Positions 1 through 12,980 of a stretch of 64,000 nucleotides of DNA are shown here, in pieces (within the stretch, counting starts at the first letter, position 1; each line of letters begins with the position of its first letter). The notes below the pieces were generated by a model. It ran no database searches. It was not told where the DNA came from and worked only from the letters and a program-made list of their open reading frames with translations. Origin of the DNA: Suillus spraguei (Eukaryota > Basidiomycota > Agaricomycetes > Boletales > Suillaceae). The DNA is taken from assembly GCA_016800925.1 (NCBI GenBank), contig JABCPU010000188.1:61913-125912 (forward strand), given 5' to 3'. The position numbers and the translations under genes are program-made.

Positions 1-405
1 TCTCTACCTTTGCAGGCGCAATCGCGGCTGCAATTATTCTTTAGATGGGTGTCGAGTGCTAAACGGGTATCACCAAGGACCCAAAGGGTTCTATCAATTG
101 TCCGGAAATTGAAGTTGAACAACGTTCAACAACAAACGTCATCGGTTCCAAACATAATAATGAGGAAAAAACCTTCAAAACACTTCGCACACTTTCCGGC
201 TATGCAGGCAGTTTGAACGAAAAATTAGAGCACTGTTACTCCTGGAGAGTAAGGTTCATGTAAGTCGCCTTTGATGTCTGATATATGGTAGTGGAATAAG
301 TACGATCTATAAGGTAACATAAGTCCATCAATTTCACACCAAAAAGGGTCGGGAATGGTGGAAATGTGAAACGGGTGTTAGCCAAGAGAAAGCACGAACA
401 ACGCG
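1..405. other. No gene recognised
   Basis: Only short unsupported reading frames are visible here. The stretch lies just downstream of the minus-strand channel gene, so it probably holds that gene's 3' UTR and terminator. I see no repeat or RNA gene. Confidence 0.4.
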
Positions 406-3400
406 TCACGCGTGTGTTCGCGTAGATGTACTCCGTTTAGGCAGGATGACGTCTCTCGCGTGGACATCAAGGGCCACGTGTATGTCGTGATATTTCCGCA
501 AGTCAATTGCCTCCGTTTTGGCCACCCCCGCTGTATCATTCGGAAGCCAAATGATCGGTGCTGGGGCAAGTAACTCGGGCGCATACATGATACCCGACAT
601 CTCTTCGGCATGGTCCCCAAAGGATAACGGAGGAAGGTGAGGAGGAGCATCAGGATGCGTTCTGGCTGCCCGTTCTGTAGCGATTAGATCATTCAGGGTT
701 TCTGTTCCTATAAGACTATATTAGTACATTGATGGTGTTTCAGACAAACGTTCGTACGAAGTGGCAGCGGACCACGATGACTTGAAGCCGATGGCATAAC
801 TGCTAACGTGAGAGACATCATTTCGAGGACAGAAGCCATTGAGCCTCTTGTGCGGTTCCCTCTAGCTGTGATCATGCTGCGATTCTCGTCATCGGTATCA
901 GTACGATTATCAGACTCCAACGCCCTGCGAAATACTCTAAGAGACTCTTGGGTGTTCTCAGGTAACGCTTGGAGGCTTGCAAGCCTCGTTTTGTGCATGG
1001 TGTGAACTTCCACTATCCCCGCCACAACGAGAGCTATGCCCAAAAGTATTCCTCCTTCTATCCAGAGCGCCGACTGAGAAAAATTAAACCTAGAAGTAGA
1101 GGCTGTAGCGCAAGGAGTGTGCCCAATCGCTTCAGCAACCAGATCTGCAGAAGCCCCCCAGTCTCCGAAAGAGTTCGGGCGTAAACATATCCAACAAGAT
1201 ATCTATGAGCTGAGAAGCGGTCATTTCGCTCTGCGGTATGGTATGAAACAAAATGACGCACCAACAAAAGTCAAAAATAGAAGAATCACAACAGCCGGCC
1301 CGATCAAAGGGAAAATGAGAGAAAATGCCGATGCAAAAACCATGGACAATACACAAGCACTTGCAGCATAAGAAGCGTCGCAAGTTGTCGGATATACAGC
1401 TGGTCAATGATATAAGTTTATCGTAATCGAAATTGAGTTAAGCGTCATACCTCGGAAACGCTGTCTTGGGGTGACGGCGTCTTGTTCCGCATGAAGAACA
1501 CACCACAATCGGAAGGGTTGTAACAACATTAACCCAGGGAATATAACAGCGACATTGATGACGAAAACGAAAGCAAAAGCGCTCATATAGACATAACCGG
1601 TTGCGACCGTTTTAGCAATGTCAACCTCAAGGCTGAATGCCTCTAACGCGAAAAGGAGAGCACCGGCGGTGATAGTAAATGCGGCAACCATAACTGTTAT
1701 AGTGTAAAACACAAGTTTGACGGCGAGCATTCGAACTCCGGACAGGGATACAATACCACTCCATCCAGCTGCCCCTATACCATACCCTGATGAGCATTAC
1801 ACTTGGTAAGCATGCCGTGAATACACCTACGTTTTACGATCGTGAGTGCAATCACCGTGAAAAGTGTAGCGCCAACCGCGGGAGCAAGGGATGTTGCCAA
1901 TCCGGAGACAAGGTGCCCATGGTCTGAAAGGGGGCGAACGAAAGGTAAATAATGCTCCACACTAGAGGCGGTGCCGAGGGCAAGTACCGCAACAGCCGTG
2001 ACTATACGGAGTTTCAACATCGATATTTCCTCGATATATTGGGAAAACGTAACTTACGACCAGCGGCGAGGAGTATATTAACCACCACCATAACCAACCA
2101 AAAGGCTGTAGAATCCAGCAGCGTTGTTCGGCTCTGCAGTGTGTCCCAACGCACGTCTTCCTTTGCCCTGCCCTCTATGAGCTCTACAGCATGCATATGG
2201 CGCAAACCACGCCCGATGATAATCCAACCCTTGACTGGCGCGCCATCTGCGATATCTGCATAGGAATCTTGTTGAGCCTCGGCAATCTGCATGTTGATGA
2301 GCTTCAGCCGGGAACGCCATTGGTTGATTTCGGTATAAACAGCACCGAGGTTATTGTAGTTAAGGTCAGAAGCAGGTCGAACAAACGGCTGTCGAGGCTG
2401 CAGGCGTAAATGGGGTGGCGGAACATCCTCAACGGGAATGTTGTCTTTCGGTCGAATTCTTAGAGGAAAGGTCTCCCGGCGGTCGGATGACGTGTCAAGA
2501 GGCCTCTGACGTTGCCTTTGGGGCGCAGGCTCTTCCTGTGGACTGTGTGCTGGGCCAGCACGAGGTTCCTCGCCCAACGGATTGCCGAAATCAATCCCGC
2601 GAGTGAGGACAACCCAATCATCATTAAGGGACCCCCTAGTGTCCAACGACGACTCCACACTTAGATATTCAGTACCTGTCCCAGTTCCACCGCCACCACT
2701 TTCAGATGATACTCTGCCATGGTTTGGCCTGTAGTACTTTGGGTCAGGAACTGATATCGACGGCTCTCCGAGTTCCTCCGTCTTTACATGGCTCCCTGAT
2801 GGCACGGCATTGTAGGATGCCGAACTGCTGTCCGCCTCCTGGAAGCGACTGCCCAAAATTCGCTGTTTGAATGATTCCGTCAGACTAATAGGCCTGTGGA
2901 TGCTGTCGGTAAGTCTCCCGCCATCGACGCTTTTCAGGCCACGTAATTTGTAGTACTGTGACGGGGCCACGAACGAGGTAGGAGCCAAAGACGAGTTAGC
3001 CTGAGCAGGGTTGTATCTCCGATGGCGTGGACGGTTTCTCTGCAAGTAACTGTCAGTCCAAGAGATATGAAACGGTACACTGAAGTGATCACCGATCCAA
3101 CTAGAACACGAGGCCTGCCTATGTGAGGTCTAGATGGCGTTTCTTCAATCCCACTGGGAGCGGGAATTTCGAGATCAGCAATGGAGGGGTCGGGCGTCGA
3201 AATCTTGAAAGATGATATATATGTTGTTTCCGCAATTTCAAGGTTATCTAGAATTTCATCTCGTTCTTCAATGAGAAGTGCCAAATTATGGGTGTCGCTG
3301 GAGAATGTTGTTCCATCAGTGTCCATGAATATTTGTCTTGCGCATCCTCTTACCATACAGTGAACAGACTTTGGACGTCAACCTCGAATGCTGGATCCTG

Positions 3401-4791
3401 AGGATTCTGACAGTAAGACTGAGTACGACGTGAGAACTGTGGCAATCGGTTGTTGGACCGAGAAGAGCCTCCCAAGGAAGAACTGAGTCCAATTTTGACA
3501 AGATAATCCTTGACACGTTTCTCTCCCCATCCTGCAAAACCGGGGGCTTTTCTGGAGCTCAACCAACCCATTTCCTTCCCTTCGCACCGCACTTCTAACC
3601 AGCGCCGGCGGAATGCAACGAGGTTGTTGATTTCTTTCAGTATTTTATATAGTGCGGGCAACGTGGCAGTAAATACAGCCAAGATAGCAAGAATAACAAT
3701 GCGCAGTCGAGCTTTCGAAGCCTGGTTATCACCATTAAGCGCATCTAGTGCCGAGTAGGTGGTATTTGCAGAGGCTGAGTTGGCTTCTAGTAGCTGCAGG
3801 AGACGTAGCAAGCTGAGGTCTTGGATTGTGGAGTAAACTCCAGTAAAATTAGGGTTGCCTGCCGAGTGCGCAAGGCATGGCGTAGACACGAGGTATATCG
3901 GCAAGGCGCCGCCAAGGCCCACTAAACTCCAGCCAAGCACGATGATAAGACATGTCCACAGAGTTCGTTGACTCAATTCCTCGTCAGATGGAAATAGGCG
4001 AGCGTCCACTGGAGCTGACCTTCCAGCGTTAGAGACGTCTGAAGGTGTAGGTGGAACAAGTGGTACAGAGGGAAAGAGGAATGCGCCGAGACTCGAACTT
4101 AACCGATGCGGTCGCAGCCTACAGACGAGTTAGCACATACTACTACAGATACTAATGTCCTACTCTTGTTGCACAAACCACTCTCTAAGCGCATATATTT
4201 GTCGGTAACGTGGACGTAGTGCAGCAAACAGCAACTGCCAGACTAATTGAGTCTGGGCACACAACAGAAAATTATCAAGTAATAACTCACCCAAATGGCA
4301 AGGCCGACACTCGTCGGAAGCACCACGGTCGCGATCACTCCGTCCGAAGCTGCATCTAGACCATCTCCGATACACACAGGCCGAATCTGCGTGGCACTTC
4401 GATACGAAAAGACATGGAATGAAGAATCGGATCCCGAGACAACAGCAGTTGAATATGACACAAATGTTGAGGTAGATTGGGTTATAGCGGGGTATGAAGG
4501 GGTATATATCGCGGGATATGGGCTTGAAGATAACATTGAACCATCAGATTTTGGTGTTACAGACAGTAAATTTGACATGAGTGATAGTTCATCAGAAGGA
4601 GTGAGTGAACGAGCAGTTCCAGAGGCGGTTTCGGACCACACTTGGCTTTGACCGTCCACTTGAAGTCGTCTAGGTCGTAGCGCCAAACTGGCGTCTGCGT
4701 GAATAGTCATAACAGCCCTCGACTGGACGTGTATACAATCGCAACAAGTAAGTAACAAATAACTAGGAGCAAGCACAGTGGAGATTGACAA
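406..4791 (-). CDS. CSC1/OSCA-like (DUF221) membrane channel
   Basis: This is a multi-exon gene read from about 4791 down to a TGA at 406-408. An N-terminal Ser/Thr-rich segment is followed by a membrane helix, then the exons around 4164-4242 (RPRYRQIYALREWF) and 3360-4118 with two more helices. A cytosolic loop follows, with EERDEILDNLEIAET near 3250. The C-terminal multi-helix half (about 1050-2020) contains HRYLVGYVYARTLSETGG at 1130-1210, which resembles the RSN1_7TM signature of yeast Csc1 and plant OSCA. Members are stress- or mechanically-gated cation channels of fungal membranes. Readable introns include 4243-4290 and 4119-4163; a 56-nt intron near 2000 joins the loop to the 7TM half. 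The tail ends in a hydrophilic segment. The exact start is uncertain, since an internal Met near 4704 is also possible. The channel activity is inferred from the family. Confidence 0.72.
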
Positions 4792-5311
4792 TTTTGTTTC
4801 GGTGACCGGGTCGTAAGAAGGTTCAAAATTTCTGAATGATGAACCGACTAATATTAATTATTGTATGCCCATATTCGGTTCAGTAACCGAGTCCATTGGA
4901 CATGTCAGGTTTCATGTGCTCACACCAAATCATTGCCTTGTTTGCTCCTCTCAGTTTAAGAATCGTGCTGGGTGATGGATTTTATCGTTGGATCCTGTGT
5001 ACTCTCCGACTCTGACTCTTACCAGGACCTTATGGTTTACCGCGGTATGCAATATTGAAACAATTCAAGACTAGTTTACTCTAATGTGTGCTCCTTCAGA
5101 TCTTCAGACATTGTGTGATACTGTAGTTTCTAAGACGACCCATCAACGAAAGTATGAACCAAATGTCTTATTTTCAGATGGTTTGGCACACCAGGCTTGA
5201 TTGTGAAGTCCACAGACCATGAGGATATATAGCTGTGTTTTATCATCAAAATGCACATGTTTTTTTGCCATAGCCAGACAAGAACTCACTCGTGAACACG
5301 AACGAGAGTGT
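4792..5311. other. Intergenic, no clear gene
   Basis: This is the upstream region of the channel gene. A short minus-strand frame at 5143-5325 contains MAKKHVHFDDKTQLY, reminiscent of small basidiomycete peptides, but I cannot connect it to a gene. Confidence 0.35.
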
Positions 5312-5575
5312 TTAGTACAGTGCATAAGACTCGCAGGCCCATGCAGCGTCTCGATGAATAAATATCCCCTGTCCGTCCTCGAGGGTCACAAATACTTTAT
5401 GACCTCTAACCCATGGAGCAAGTTCCCTTTTAACTGGACTCATCAATTCTTTCGAATGGCGCCGTTTCTTCTTTTGCCCGTGTCTGAGCAACCAGGACTT
5501 GAACGTTTGCCGTGAAGAAGCAACAGTATGTTCCTGGTAGTGGCGATTCTGCACCCTGCTCTGTGATCCACCCAT
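5312..5575 (-). CDS. Small lysine/arginine-rich hypothetical protein
   Basis: This is an 87-residue frame starting at MGGSQSRVQNRHYQ. Gly2 and Ser6 fit the N-myristoylation pattern MGxxxS. The middle is very basic (HGQKKKRRHSKE) and the end reads ACESYALY. I chose the ATG at 5575 rather than the one eight codons upstream because of this motif. A TATA-like sequence on the same strand at about 5704-5714 lies roughly 130 nt upstream, and a GT-AG-like interval in the leader (5580-5650) may be a 5' UTR intron. I know no family for it, and it could be a chance frame. Confidence 0.33.
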   Translation of the reverse strand: MGGSQSRVQNRHYQEHTVASSRQTFKSWLLRHGQKKKRRHSKELMSPVKRELAPWVRGHKVFVTLEDGQGIFIHRDAAWACESYALY

Positions 5576-5703
5576 GATACTAAAGAAGTGACTGGTCAAT
5601 AAAGGGTCAGCACTAAAAGCCTTATGTTCAAACTTAAATCTTACAGATTGCTTTGAAGGTGTGTGAAAGCAGGCTGACTTACTAAATGGACCAACGAAAG
5701 ATG

Positions 5704-5714
5704 GTGTATATAGG
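5704..5714 (-). promoter_or_regulatory. Possible TATA box of the small basic protein gene
   Basis: The minus strand reads CTATATACAC about 130 nt upstream of the ATG at 5575. This is a motif match only. Confidence 0.25.
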
Positions 5715-5715
5715 T

Positions 5716-6229
5716 GTCACTGCACTCAGGGCTTTGGACCGGAATAGATTCCCCTTCGTAGTTGCGATGCCGGCGTGAGATGCGTAATGCGCGGTGGTGC
5801 TCGGCCAACATTTAGCCAGTATGTTAATCAATGTGGTATGGGAATAAGAGATATCCATTAGATGGGAGACAGGTCACGGTTCCAGAGTAATTATATTTCA
5901 AGTCAAAACTTGAAATTGTACGTGGAGCTTAAGCTTGTCGGGAAATGTAAAATCAGTACTATTTGGTGGTAAGTATCGGTAGTCACACACCTAGCTACAA
6001 AGTTCCTTACCGATATAAAATAGGAGTCTAATTCTGCAGTCATACTTTGACGCAGTGGCTTTGCAAGGCTTACAACCTGAGCCGTACAGTGAGGTTGAGC
6101 AAAATTTGAAGTTGTGCTTTCCATGAATTGCCTTTCTGGTCACCTGACAATCATCCACGTGGCGTGTTGGAAGCTCTAATTGACTGCTAAATACTGCTCT
6201 TTCGCGCGAAATCAAGAGGGGACATTCAA
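5716..6229. other. Intergenic, probable divergent promoter region
   Basis: The stretch lies between the minus-strand small gene and the plus-strand SLY1 gene. No supported reading frame or repeat is visible. It probably serves as a shared promoter region. Confidence 0.4.
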
Positions 6230-8747
6230 ATGGCAAGTACTGCTCTGAAGCATGTAAGTTCTCAAAGACTGGTCTTTCATGCTACTACTGATAGGTCGGT
6301 GGCCCAGGCAACCGCGCCAACAACATTGCAGCAAGCACAAACGGCTGCATTGCTCGCGATGCTTAACCTGAACGCTCCGTCAGATCCGAGTCCCGTTCAA
6401 CGACCAGGACACCATCGGGAAAAGCTTCGACCGGACTCAAGGTTTCGACAGTCACTGGGCCTCCTGTGTGGAAGGTCTTGGTGCTGGACCAACAAACGAA
6501 AGACGTGTTAGCAACTGTTCTTAGAGTCCAAGACCTTCGTGACGTCGGCGTCACGCTCCATGTGTAGGTACCAATCATTTGTTGTGATATTACTCGCATC
6601 TGAGTTCTGCATAGACAATTACACTCTTTACGCCCTTCATTACCAGACGTTCCGGCCATTTACTTCGTTGCCCCTACGCTCGACAATGTAAGACGGATAG
6701 CTGAAGACCTCGACAAATGCTTGTATGAGTCCTTCCATCTCAACTTTGTAGGACCTCTCCCCCGTGCCTTACTCGAAGAGCTGGCGGCCTGCGTCGCGAG
6801 CGCCGGAACGGGTGACTTGGTTGAACAGGTAGGTATCTTGCGCATGACGTTCTGTTTTCAGTGTGCTGATGCACGCTTCCAGGTTCTCGATCAATATCTA
6901 TCATTCATCGCACCCTCTCCCTCACTATTCTCATTGCTGTCACCGCTTCCTCCTATCATGCCATCTAGTCAACCAGGGTCGTCCCAGGCACAACCTGTGA
7001 CATCTTACACACTCCTAAACTCTCCATCGTCTACCGAACAACAAATAGAAGAAGAAATTGAACGCATATCCAATGGTCTCTTCAGTGCTGTTGTTACAAT
7101 GGGTGAGTTCGGTATATTGATGTATCGTCGATGGGTGGCTTGAATATCTATCGCATGGATAAGGCCATGTCCCCATCATCCGCGCGCCCAAAGGCAATGC
7201 TGCGGAGATGATAGCAAAAAAGCTCGACATCAAAATACGAGATGCGATTCTTTCGGCTTCCCGAACTCATGGGACCACATCATTATTCGCGCAAGATGCA
7301 TCTGGCTTGTCGAATCTGCAGCGACCACGTGTGTTTGTTCTATTTTTCATATTAAACTACTGAAGCCGTTCCAGTGCTGCTGATTCTTGACAGGAATGTT
7401 GATCTCGTTTCCATGATCTCACATGGATGGACGTATCAAGCCCTTGTATCCGATTGTCTAGAGATCAAGTTGAATCGCGTGGTTGTCACTCAACCCCAGA
7501 AACGTTCATATGATCTCGATTCTAAGGACTTCTTCTGGGCAAAGAATGCACCAAACCCATTCCCTCAGGTTGCTGAAGAGATCGACACCGAACTCAACAA
7601 ATACAAGCAAGATGCTGCCGAAATCACGCGATCTACGGGTGTCAGTGATGTTAATGACATTTCGCAAATGTACGTACTCTTAAAGCTTCGGCAGCCTATT
7701 TATTAACATAAATTGTAGTGACGTATCTTCCAATGCTGCACACTTGAAGACTGCGATCACACAACTACCAGAGCTGACTGCGCGGAAGGCCGTGCTCGAC
7801 ACTCATATGAACATAGCCACAGCATTGCTGGAGCAGATCAAGAAGCGTGCGCTTGATGAACTTTTCAGCACTGAAGAGGCTATCAGCAAACAGGTGCGGT
7901 CCTCATCCAATTATCTCGCTAATCCTCGTATTAATTTATATGTAGACCGTTGCTTCCATTCTAGAGATGCTCCGCTCTCCTCGTCCAAGCGGCACCTTGA
8001 CACCGGAGGATAAACTACGCCTGGTTCTAGTTTTCTACTTGTCTTCGCCAGACAATGCGATCGCAAAGGACGATATTGTCGAGTTGGAAAAGGAGTTAAA
8101 GAATGCAGGAGCTAATACGGAATCATTCGAATACGTCAGACGCACGAGGGAAATCTCGCGGATGACAGTAGCCACTGCTGTCGGAGGAACCTCCACGCCC
8201 GTTCTCGGTGCAGGCCAAGGAGAACTCTTCAGAGGCTTCACAGCATTCGGAAATAGAGTCAGTGTTATCCTTTGCTCTCTAGACCGATTGTAACATTGTT
8301 ATTATCTAGCTCACTGACCGACTTAAAGAAGGAGGTCTCGACAATCTCATCTCGGGCGTCAAGAACTTCCTCCCAGCGAACAAATTGCTCCCTGTTACCC
8401 GAATTACTGAAGCGATCATGGACTCGTCTGCAGCTTCGAACCAGTCGCTGCAAGAAACAGATGATTACATTTTTCTCGATCCCCGAGCCCCTCGACACAC
8501 CGGCCTCGGTCTTTCAGGAGGTCCAGGCGGTCCAGGAGGCGGTGCGTCTGGAACAGGTAGAGCGAAGCGGATGGCATTTGCAGAAGGTATGGTATTCATT
8601 GTCGGAGGGGCAGGTTATATTGAGTATGGAAACCTGGAGGAATGGGCTACGAAGACTGGAAAACGGGTCACTTATGGTGGTACAGAGATTATTGACCCAG
8701 GTGCATTCGTCAGCATTCTTCAAGATCTTGGGAGATCCACTGCATGA
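6230..8747 (+). CDS. SLY1: SLY1, Sec1/Munc18 vesicle-fusion protein
   Basis: SLY1 binds the syntaxin Sed5 and promotes SNARE pairing in ER-Golgi transport. The whole family profile is readable: an N-terminal ALLAMLNLN, VWKVLVLDQQTKDVL, LPDVPAIYFVAPTLDN, VPIIRAPKGNAAEM, LLLILDRNVDLVSMISHGWTY (the strongest Sec1-family block), and the C-terminal FIVGGAGYIEYGNL. Introns read from the sequence are 6564-6614, 6829-6882, 7103-7163, 7329-7374, 7670-7718, 7894-7945 and 8258-8309. An in-frame stretch 6254-6331 (GTAAGT...TTGCAG) is probably another intron, giving MASTALKH then QAQTAALL. The length of about 690-705 residues fits. One oddity is that the frame changes between 6380 and 6440 with no ordinary intron visible (see findings). 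The identification is secure. Confidence 0.93.
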
Positions 8748-8866
8748 TACAAGATTGTACCCCCTAGCTAATAATACAATGGACTTTGAGATAGATGATG
8801 CCAGAAAAGTTCATGACTGCTGAGTGCTGAACCGTATCAGTTGGGGACCAATTACCCGTCAGGCGA

Positions 8867-10182
8867 TCACTTTCGGTTATTTTGGCGCATAGCCAGAATC
8901 TGAACAAGGCGGATACTAGGTGGAAAACCTTAGCCAGACGCCATGATGTAAAATTTGAAATCACTTACAAGATGTTGATCATATCGAGCTCAAGGGCAAC
9001 AGATTCTTTTACAGGATCCTTGGGAATGACACCCATCTCCGCCATACGTGCGTGTTGCAAAATCTTTTGAGTGCTGGAGGGAATAAGTTAATGACCGTAT
9101 ATGAAATGAATTGGAGCCATACTCATAGAGTACAAGCCCACCAAAGACGGCAAGGCCTCCATAAAGGGAGAGGGATTCCGCGACAGCGAGGCCACGCATA
9201 CCCAACGGGAGAACAAGTGGAGCGAGTGAACTCAAAGCGACGACTGTGACACCAGCCAGCAGTGGTCCACCCATGTACAGAAATTTGTCATTCCTAGGTG
9301 CTGGTTAATTTCAATTACTCGTAACCAGTATAAAACACACCTGGCTGTGGCGCCCACGAAAGAAAGAGAGCCAACCACACCACACGTGTAGAGGGCTGCA
9401 CGCGATAAAATAGCAGGACTCAGGAAGAAGAGCGGGCTTAGGGTTGCGGCTTGACACGCATTAAACGCCTGTATCACAATCAACTCAGATGCTAAAAGCC
9501 GGCATGATCAAATATACCAGCCAAAAGACGTGCTTCTGGAAGGTCTGCTCCGGTGGCGTGTAGAAGACACCCATCATGGATCCGATGCTACCCGCAAGAC
9601 TAACACCGAGTACCACCCCTGCAAATAGAACTTCAGAATTGTTCCATGCTACTCTCATCTTCAAGCTCACAAGGGTTTGCGGACATGATTCTGAAGGCGA
9701 CACCGGACCTAAACAAACTCCGAGCGGCGACTGCAGTCAACGTCAGGCCAGCCCCTGTGTATATGAAACTTTCATGTAAGTAGGATTGTTCAGCTGGGCT
9801 CAATCTATCGCGTGTGTCTCTATTCAAGAAACCTTCTGCTAGGATGACAGTGCCCGCAACAACAGCCTAGTGAGCCGAAGCATGTCAGGGAGAGGAGCAT
9901 CATGATGTCAGGCCATATTACCGCTGTGATTCCAAAACGCTTCCAAGCATCTTGGGATGAAGAGGCAGTCACAGTGTGCCCGTCCGTTGTGAAAGAACGC
10001 GAGAAGCGGGAGAGTAGAGTGGGTGACAAGATGGTCGGGCGGTTTTGCAACGCATTTCGTATGTTCGCATTGTTTGATTGTGCGCGCATCAAGGAAGGCT
10101 GCGCACGAGGCCGTATGATTGCCTCTGGTACATTACGGCGCAGAGAAGAGCGTAAAGTCGATGACAGACCAAGACACAACAT
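8867..10182 (-). CDS. Mitochondrial BAX inhibitor-1 family protein (GHITM-like)
   Basis: The N-terminus (LSSTLRSSLRRN...) is rich in Arg, Ser and Leu with little acid, as in a mitochondrial presequence. Exons then give WKRFGITA, LSPAEQSYLHESFIYTGAG, FRSGVAFRIMSANP, LGVSLAGSIGSMMGVFYTPP, FNACQAATLSPLFFLSP, MGGPLLAGVTVVALSSLAP and YDTQKILQHARMAEMG, ending IRLVQILAMRQNNRK. This is the seven-helix UPF0005/BI-1 pattern, closest to animal GHITM, an inner-membrane protein tied to cristae structure and ion exchange. The stop at 8867-8869 lies in a short last exon after an intron near 8900-8965. It runs convergently with SLY1, whose stop is 119 nt away. Confidence 0.85.
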
Positions 10183-10376
10183 TATAACAAAGAAGGGACG
10201 AGGGGAACACTAAACATGCAAACACGGACGCCGGCACTATAACGGAACGCTTGCCGCCGGCATGCGAACTACGTCACCGCGGTGGCACCAATCAAAGAGC
10301 AGAGCAAACTGATTAGCAACAGCGGTACATAGCGCAATAATGATATGTAATGGAGTCCAGGTAGGAACGATAATGA

Positions 10377-12499
10377 TCAGGAACTCTGAAGCGCCGGCAC
10401 CTTGCCAGGATCAACAATAGCGACCATCTGACGTTCCAGAGCCAATGCAATCAAGCTAGTATCTCCCCAACTCTGCCAGTCAATCTCGAATATGCCAGAC
10501 TTCTCGCCTGTATACCACGACCATTTCTTCTCTTTCGACTGAATGGCTCGGTTTCAGCAGATGAAATTCGGGAGAGAAATGACCCACCTTAACTTCATAT
10601 ACAATTAAAGAACCATCACCTCCACCAGTGACGACGTGACGCCCATCGGGGCTGAAGGTAACAGCGTAGACATGTTTGGTGTGGTCCGCAAAGACCCTGG
10701 TACAATCTCCAGTGACTGTATCCCACAGTCGAGCAGTGGCATCAAACGAGGCTCTGGTATATGTTATAAAGCGAATATTCACCAAGGCCACAGCCTAAAC
10801 GTACGTTGCAACCAGTTCATGCTCACCAGGTCCAGTGACAGGACACCACTCTATAGAGGTGAGACACTGTTGGTGGCCACTAAGTACCATGGGCGCTGGT
10901 AGAGCTTTCTCAGAATGTATGTTTTCGATGTTCCATATACGTGCAGTGCCATCGTCCGCACATGATGCTAGCCGTGTGTGAGAAGGATTGCACTTAATAG
11001 AGTTGATCTCTCCTGCATGGCCCCTAGGAGAATATCAAGTCTTTCAACGTGATTTATCGGCGAGAGAACTTACTCAAGAGTGTGTAATGGCCCGGTAGCT
11101 GTCAAGGATACGATACGAACGAGTTGATCTGCGCCGCAACTTGCAAAAGTCGAATCGTCCAGCCACTCCACGTCCAAGCAGCAAGTATCTTCCCCCTCAA
11201 GTTCAACAGGACACCGACTGTCGTAGTTCAATGACATACCTCCGTGGTTACGATACTGTCGATGTATTCTCTTTTGCTTGACATCCCAGACACATGATGT
11301 GCAGTCTAGACTAGCTGTGACGATCCATTGGCCAGAGGGTGAAAATTTTGCAGCGAATATGGGACCCTACTGAACATGTATAAGAAGAAGGAAGGATTTT
11401 CGTTCTATCATACCTTATGGTGACTATCCTTGAAGTATGCTTCCCCACCCGCTGTGCAAATTCTGAGGATGGAATCATAGGAGCCGATAGCTACGAGTGA
11501 GCCATCATGATTCCAGTTCAATGCTGTCAAATCAGCCTGTGAAGTTAAAGTGAAGTTCGATAGAGTTAGAGTGGGTTGTATTGAGGCTGTGGGATCGCTG
11601 TTTGGTCCATTGGGTACGGCCCAATAATGTACAACAGCGTCACGCGACCTGTGTAGTAAGAGGTAAATGGCAAAAACAGAAGATCGATACCGGAGAAAGC
11701 ACACCCAGAGACTAGCTGGCCTCTTGTAGAAGGATTCCACGCGACAACGAAAACCTGAGAGAGAACTATGAACAGGGCGCTGAAGATAATGAATTGATGC
11801 GCACTTCGGTCTTGTGAGCCTGTAACAACCGGACGGCGCCAGGACGTGCCCCGACAACACTAGGCTTGTGTTTAAGCCTTTTAGCGGGAGGTTCTGGTAA
11901 TGCTTGCGGTGCGTCTGACTTAGCATCCTTTGGTTTTGGCCTTGGGGCGGGTGCACCTGTGATGGTTGAGGACAAAGTGGAATAAACACTGGAACGAACG
12001 CACCGTCGACGTTTATTTGCGCGTCTTTCTCGTCCTGCTCCTTCCTTGCTCTTTTCTCAGCGCGGGCATCTTCAGAAGGGGTCGTTGCCTTCCTTTTACC
12101 AGCAGTATCACCATTCACCTTGGAAGTATTTGGTTCGCGGACATTATTTGTGGAAGAAAGAGGCTGGAGTGAACATGCGTGAGGGTCTAGGAGTGAAAAC
12201 GGAGCTGAACAATTTGTTGATAACTCGTCTCCCTTCCAATGGGCCTCGACCTCGGAGTAAAGGAGCGCTTTGCTGAGAAGTTCGATGAGCTCTCCGCGTG
12301 GAATATGCTTCTTAACGTGAGGAGACTGGTCGAGACGACCCTCCATTCGTATGGCGAAAGCAGAGTGCTGGAAGCCTGGGCCAACCAGTCAAATGATATA
12401 GATAGTAAGAAGAATCATCGGAACTGCACCAGAATCCAAAAAATAGGCATGTATGAGACAATTGACCTGATCCGCTGTGATGACAAGGGGCGCCGGCAT
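10377..12499 (-). CDS. TBL1/Sif2-like LisH-WD40 corepressor subunit
   Basis: The start MPAPLVITADQVNCLIHAY is the LisH dimerisation motif, continued after an intron by FRMEGRLDQS-type sequence and IPRGELIELLSKALLYSEVE (12190-12350). A charged linker (GKRKATTPSEDARAEKRARK) is followed by WD40 repeats, for example LTALNWNHDGSLVAIGSYD (11490-11540) and HVYAVTFSPDGRHVVTGGGD (10600-10680). The C-terminus reads SGIFEIDWQSWGDTSLIAL before a TGA at 10377-10379. TBL1 in animals and Sif2 in yeast Set3C bring histone deacetylases to chromatin, so the protein should be nuclear. Many short introns break the repeats. Complex membership is inferred from the family. Confidence 0.85.
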
Positions 12500-12980
12500 A
12501 CTGCTCTCAGTGTATATATGTGTGCGTTCAATCAAGCTTAGCAAGGTCAAGCAATTATGTAGCGGAGTTGCAAATCGACATTGGTCACTTTCCGAGTACT
12601 TAGCTAGGCTTTGCTTGGACTTGCATTGGGAGCTTGTTTTTATGTACTCATGGTAAACCGAATTTCTGCTTACAAGTTTTCTGTAGCCCTCGTAATGATA
12701 TACGATAGCCCGCCGGGTCTGGTATTGGGTTGCGACGAACACTCGCGGGGTGGTAGACACTTACTACGGATCCGTCTCTGTCTCCGCGAAGAGTACATGT
12801 ATTTTGAAAACCTCTCCACGGAAGTGGCTGCCTAAGCTTCACGATGCATCCATTCCGACGGGCAGATGATCTCGGTCCGCCAAGAGGAATTCACGTGGCT
12901 TGAGTCCATACGGCCGCCAGAGATAAGCACACAGCACTAATCTTTCTCACCAACGCCCAGGTGGTTCGATTTTGCTCATC
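12500..12980. other. Divergent promoter region
   Basis: The 481-nt gap lies between two divergent genes, the TBL1-like gene (-) and the DCAF11-like gene (+). Pyrimidine tracts sit just before the ATG at 12981. Frames in this gap have no family features. Confidence 0.45.
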
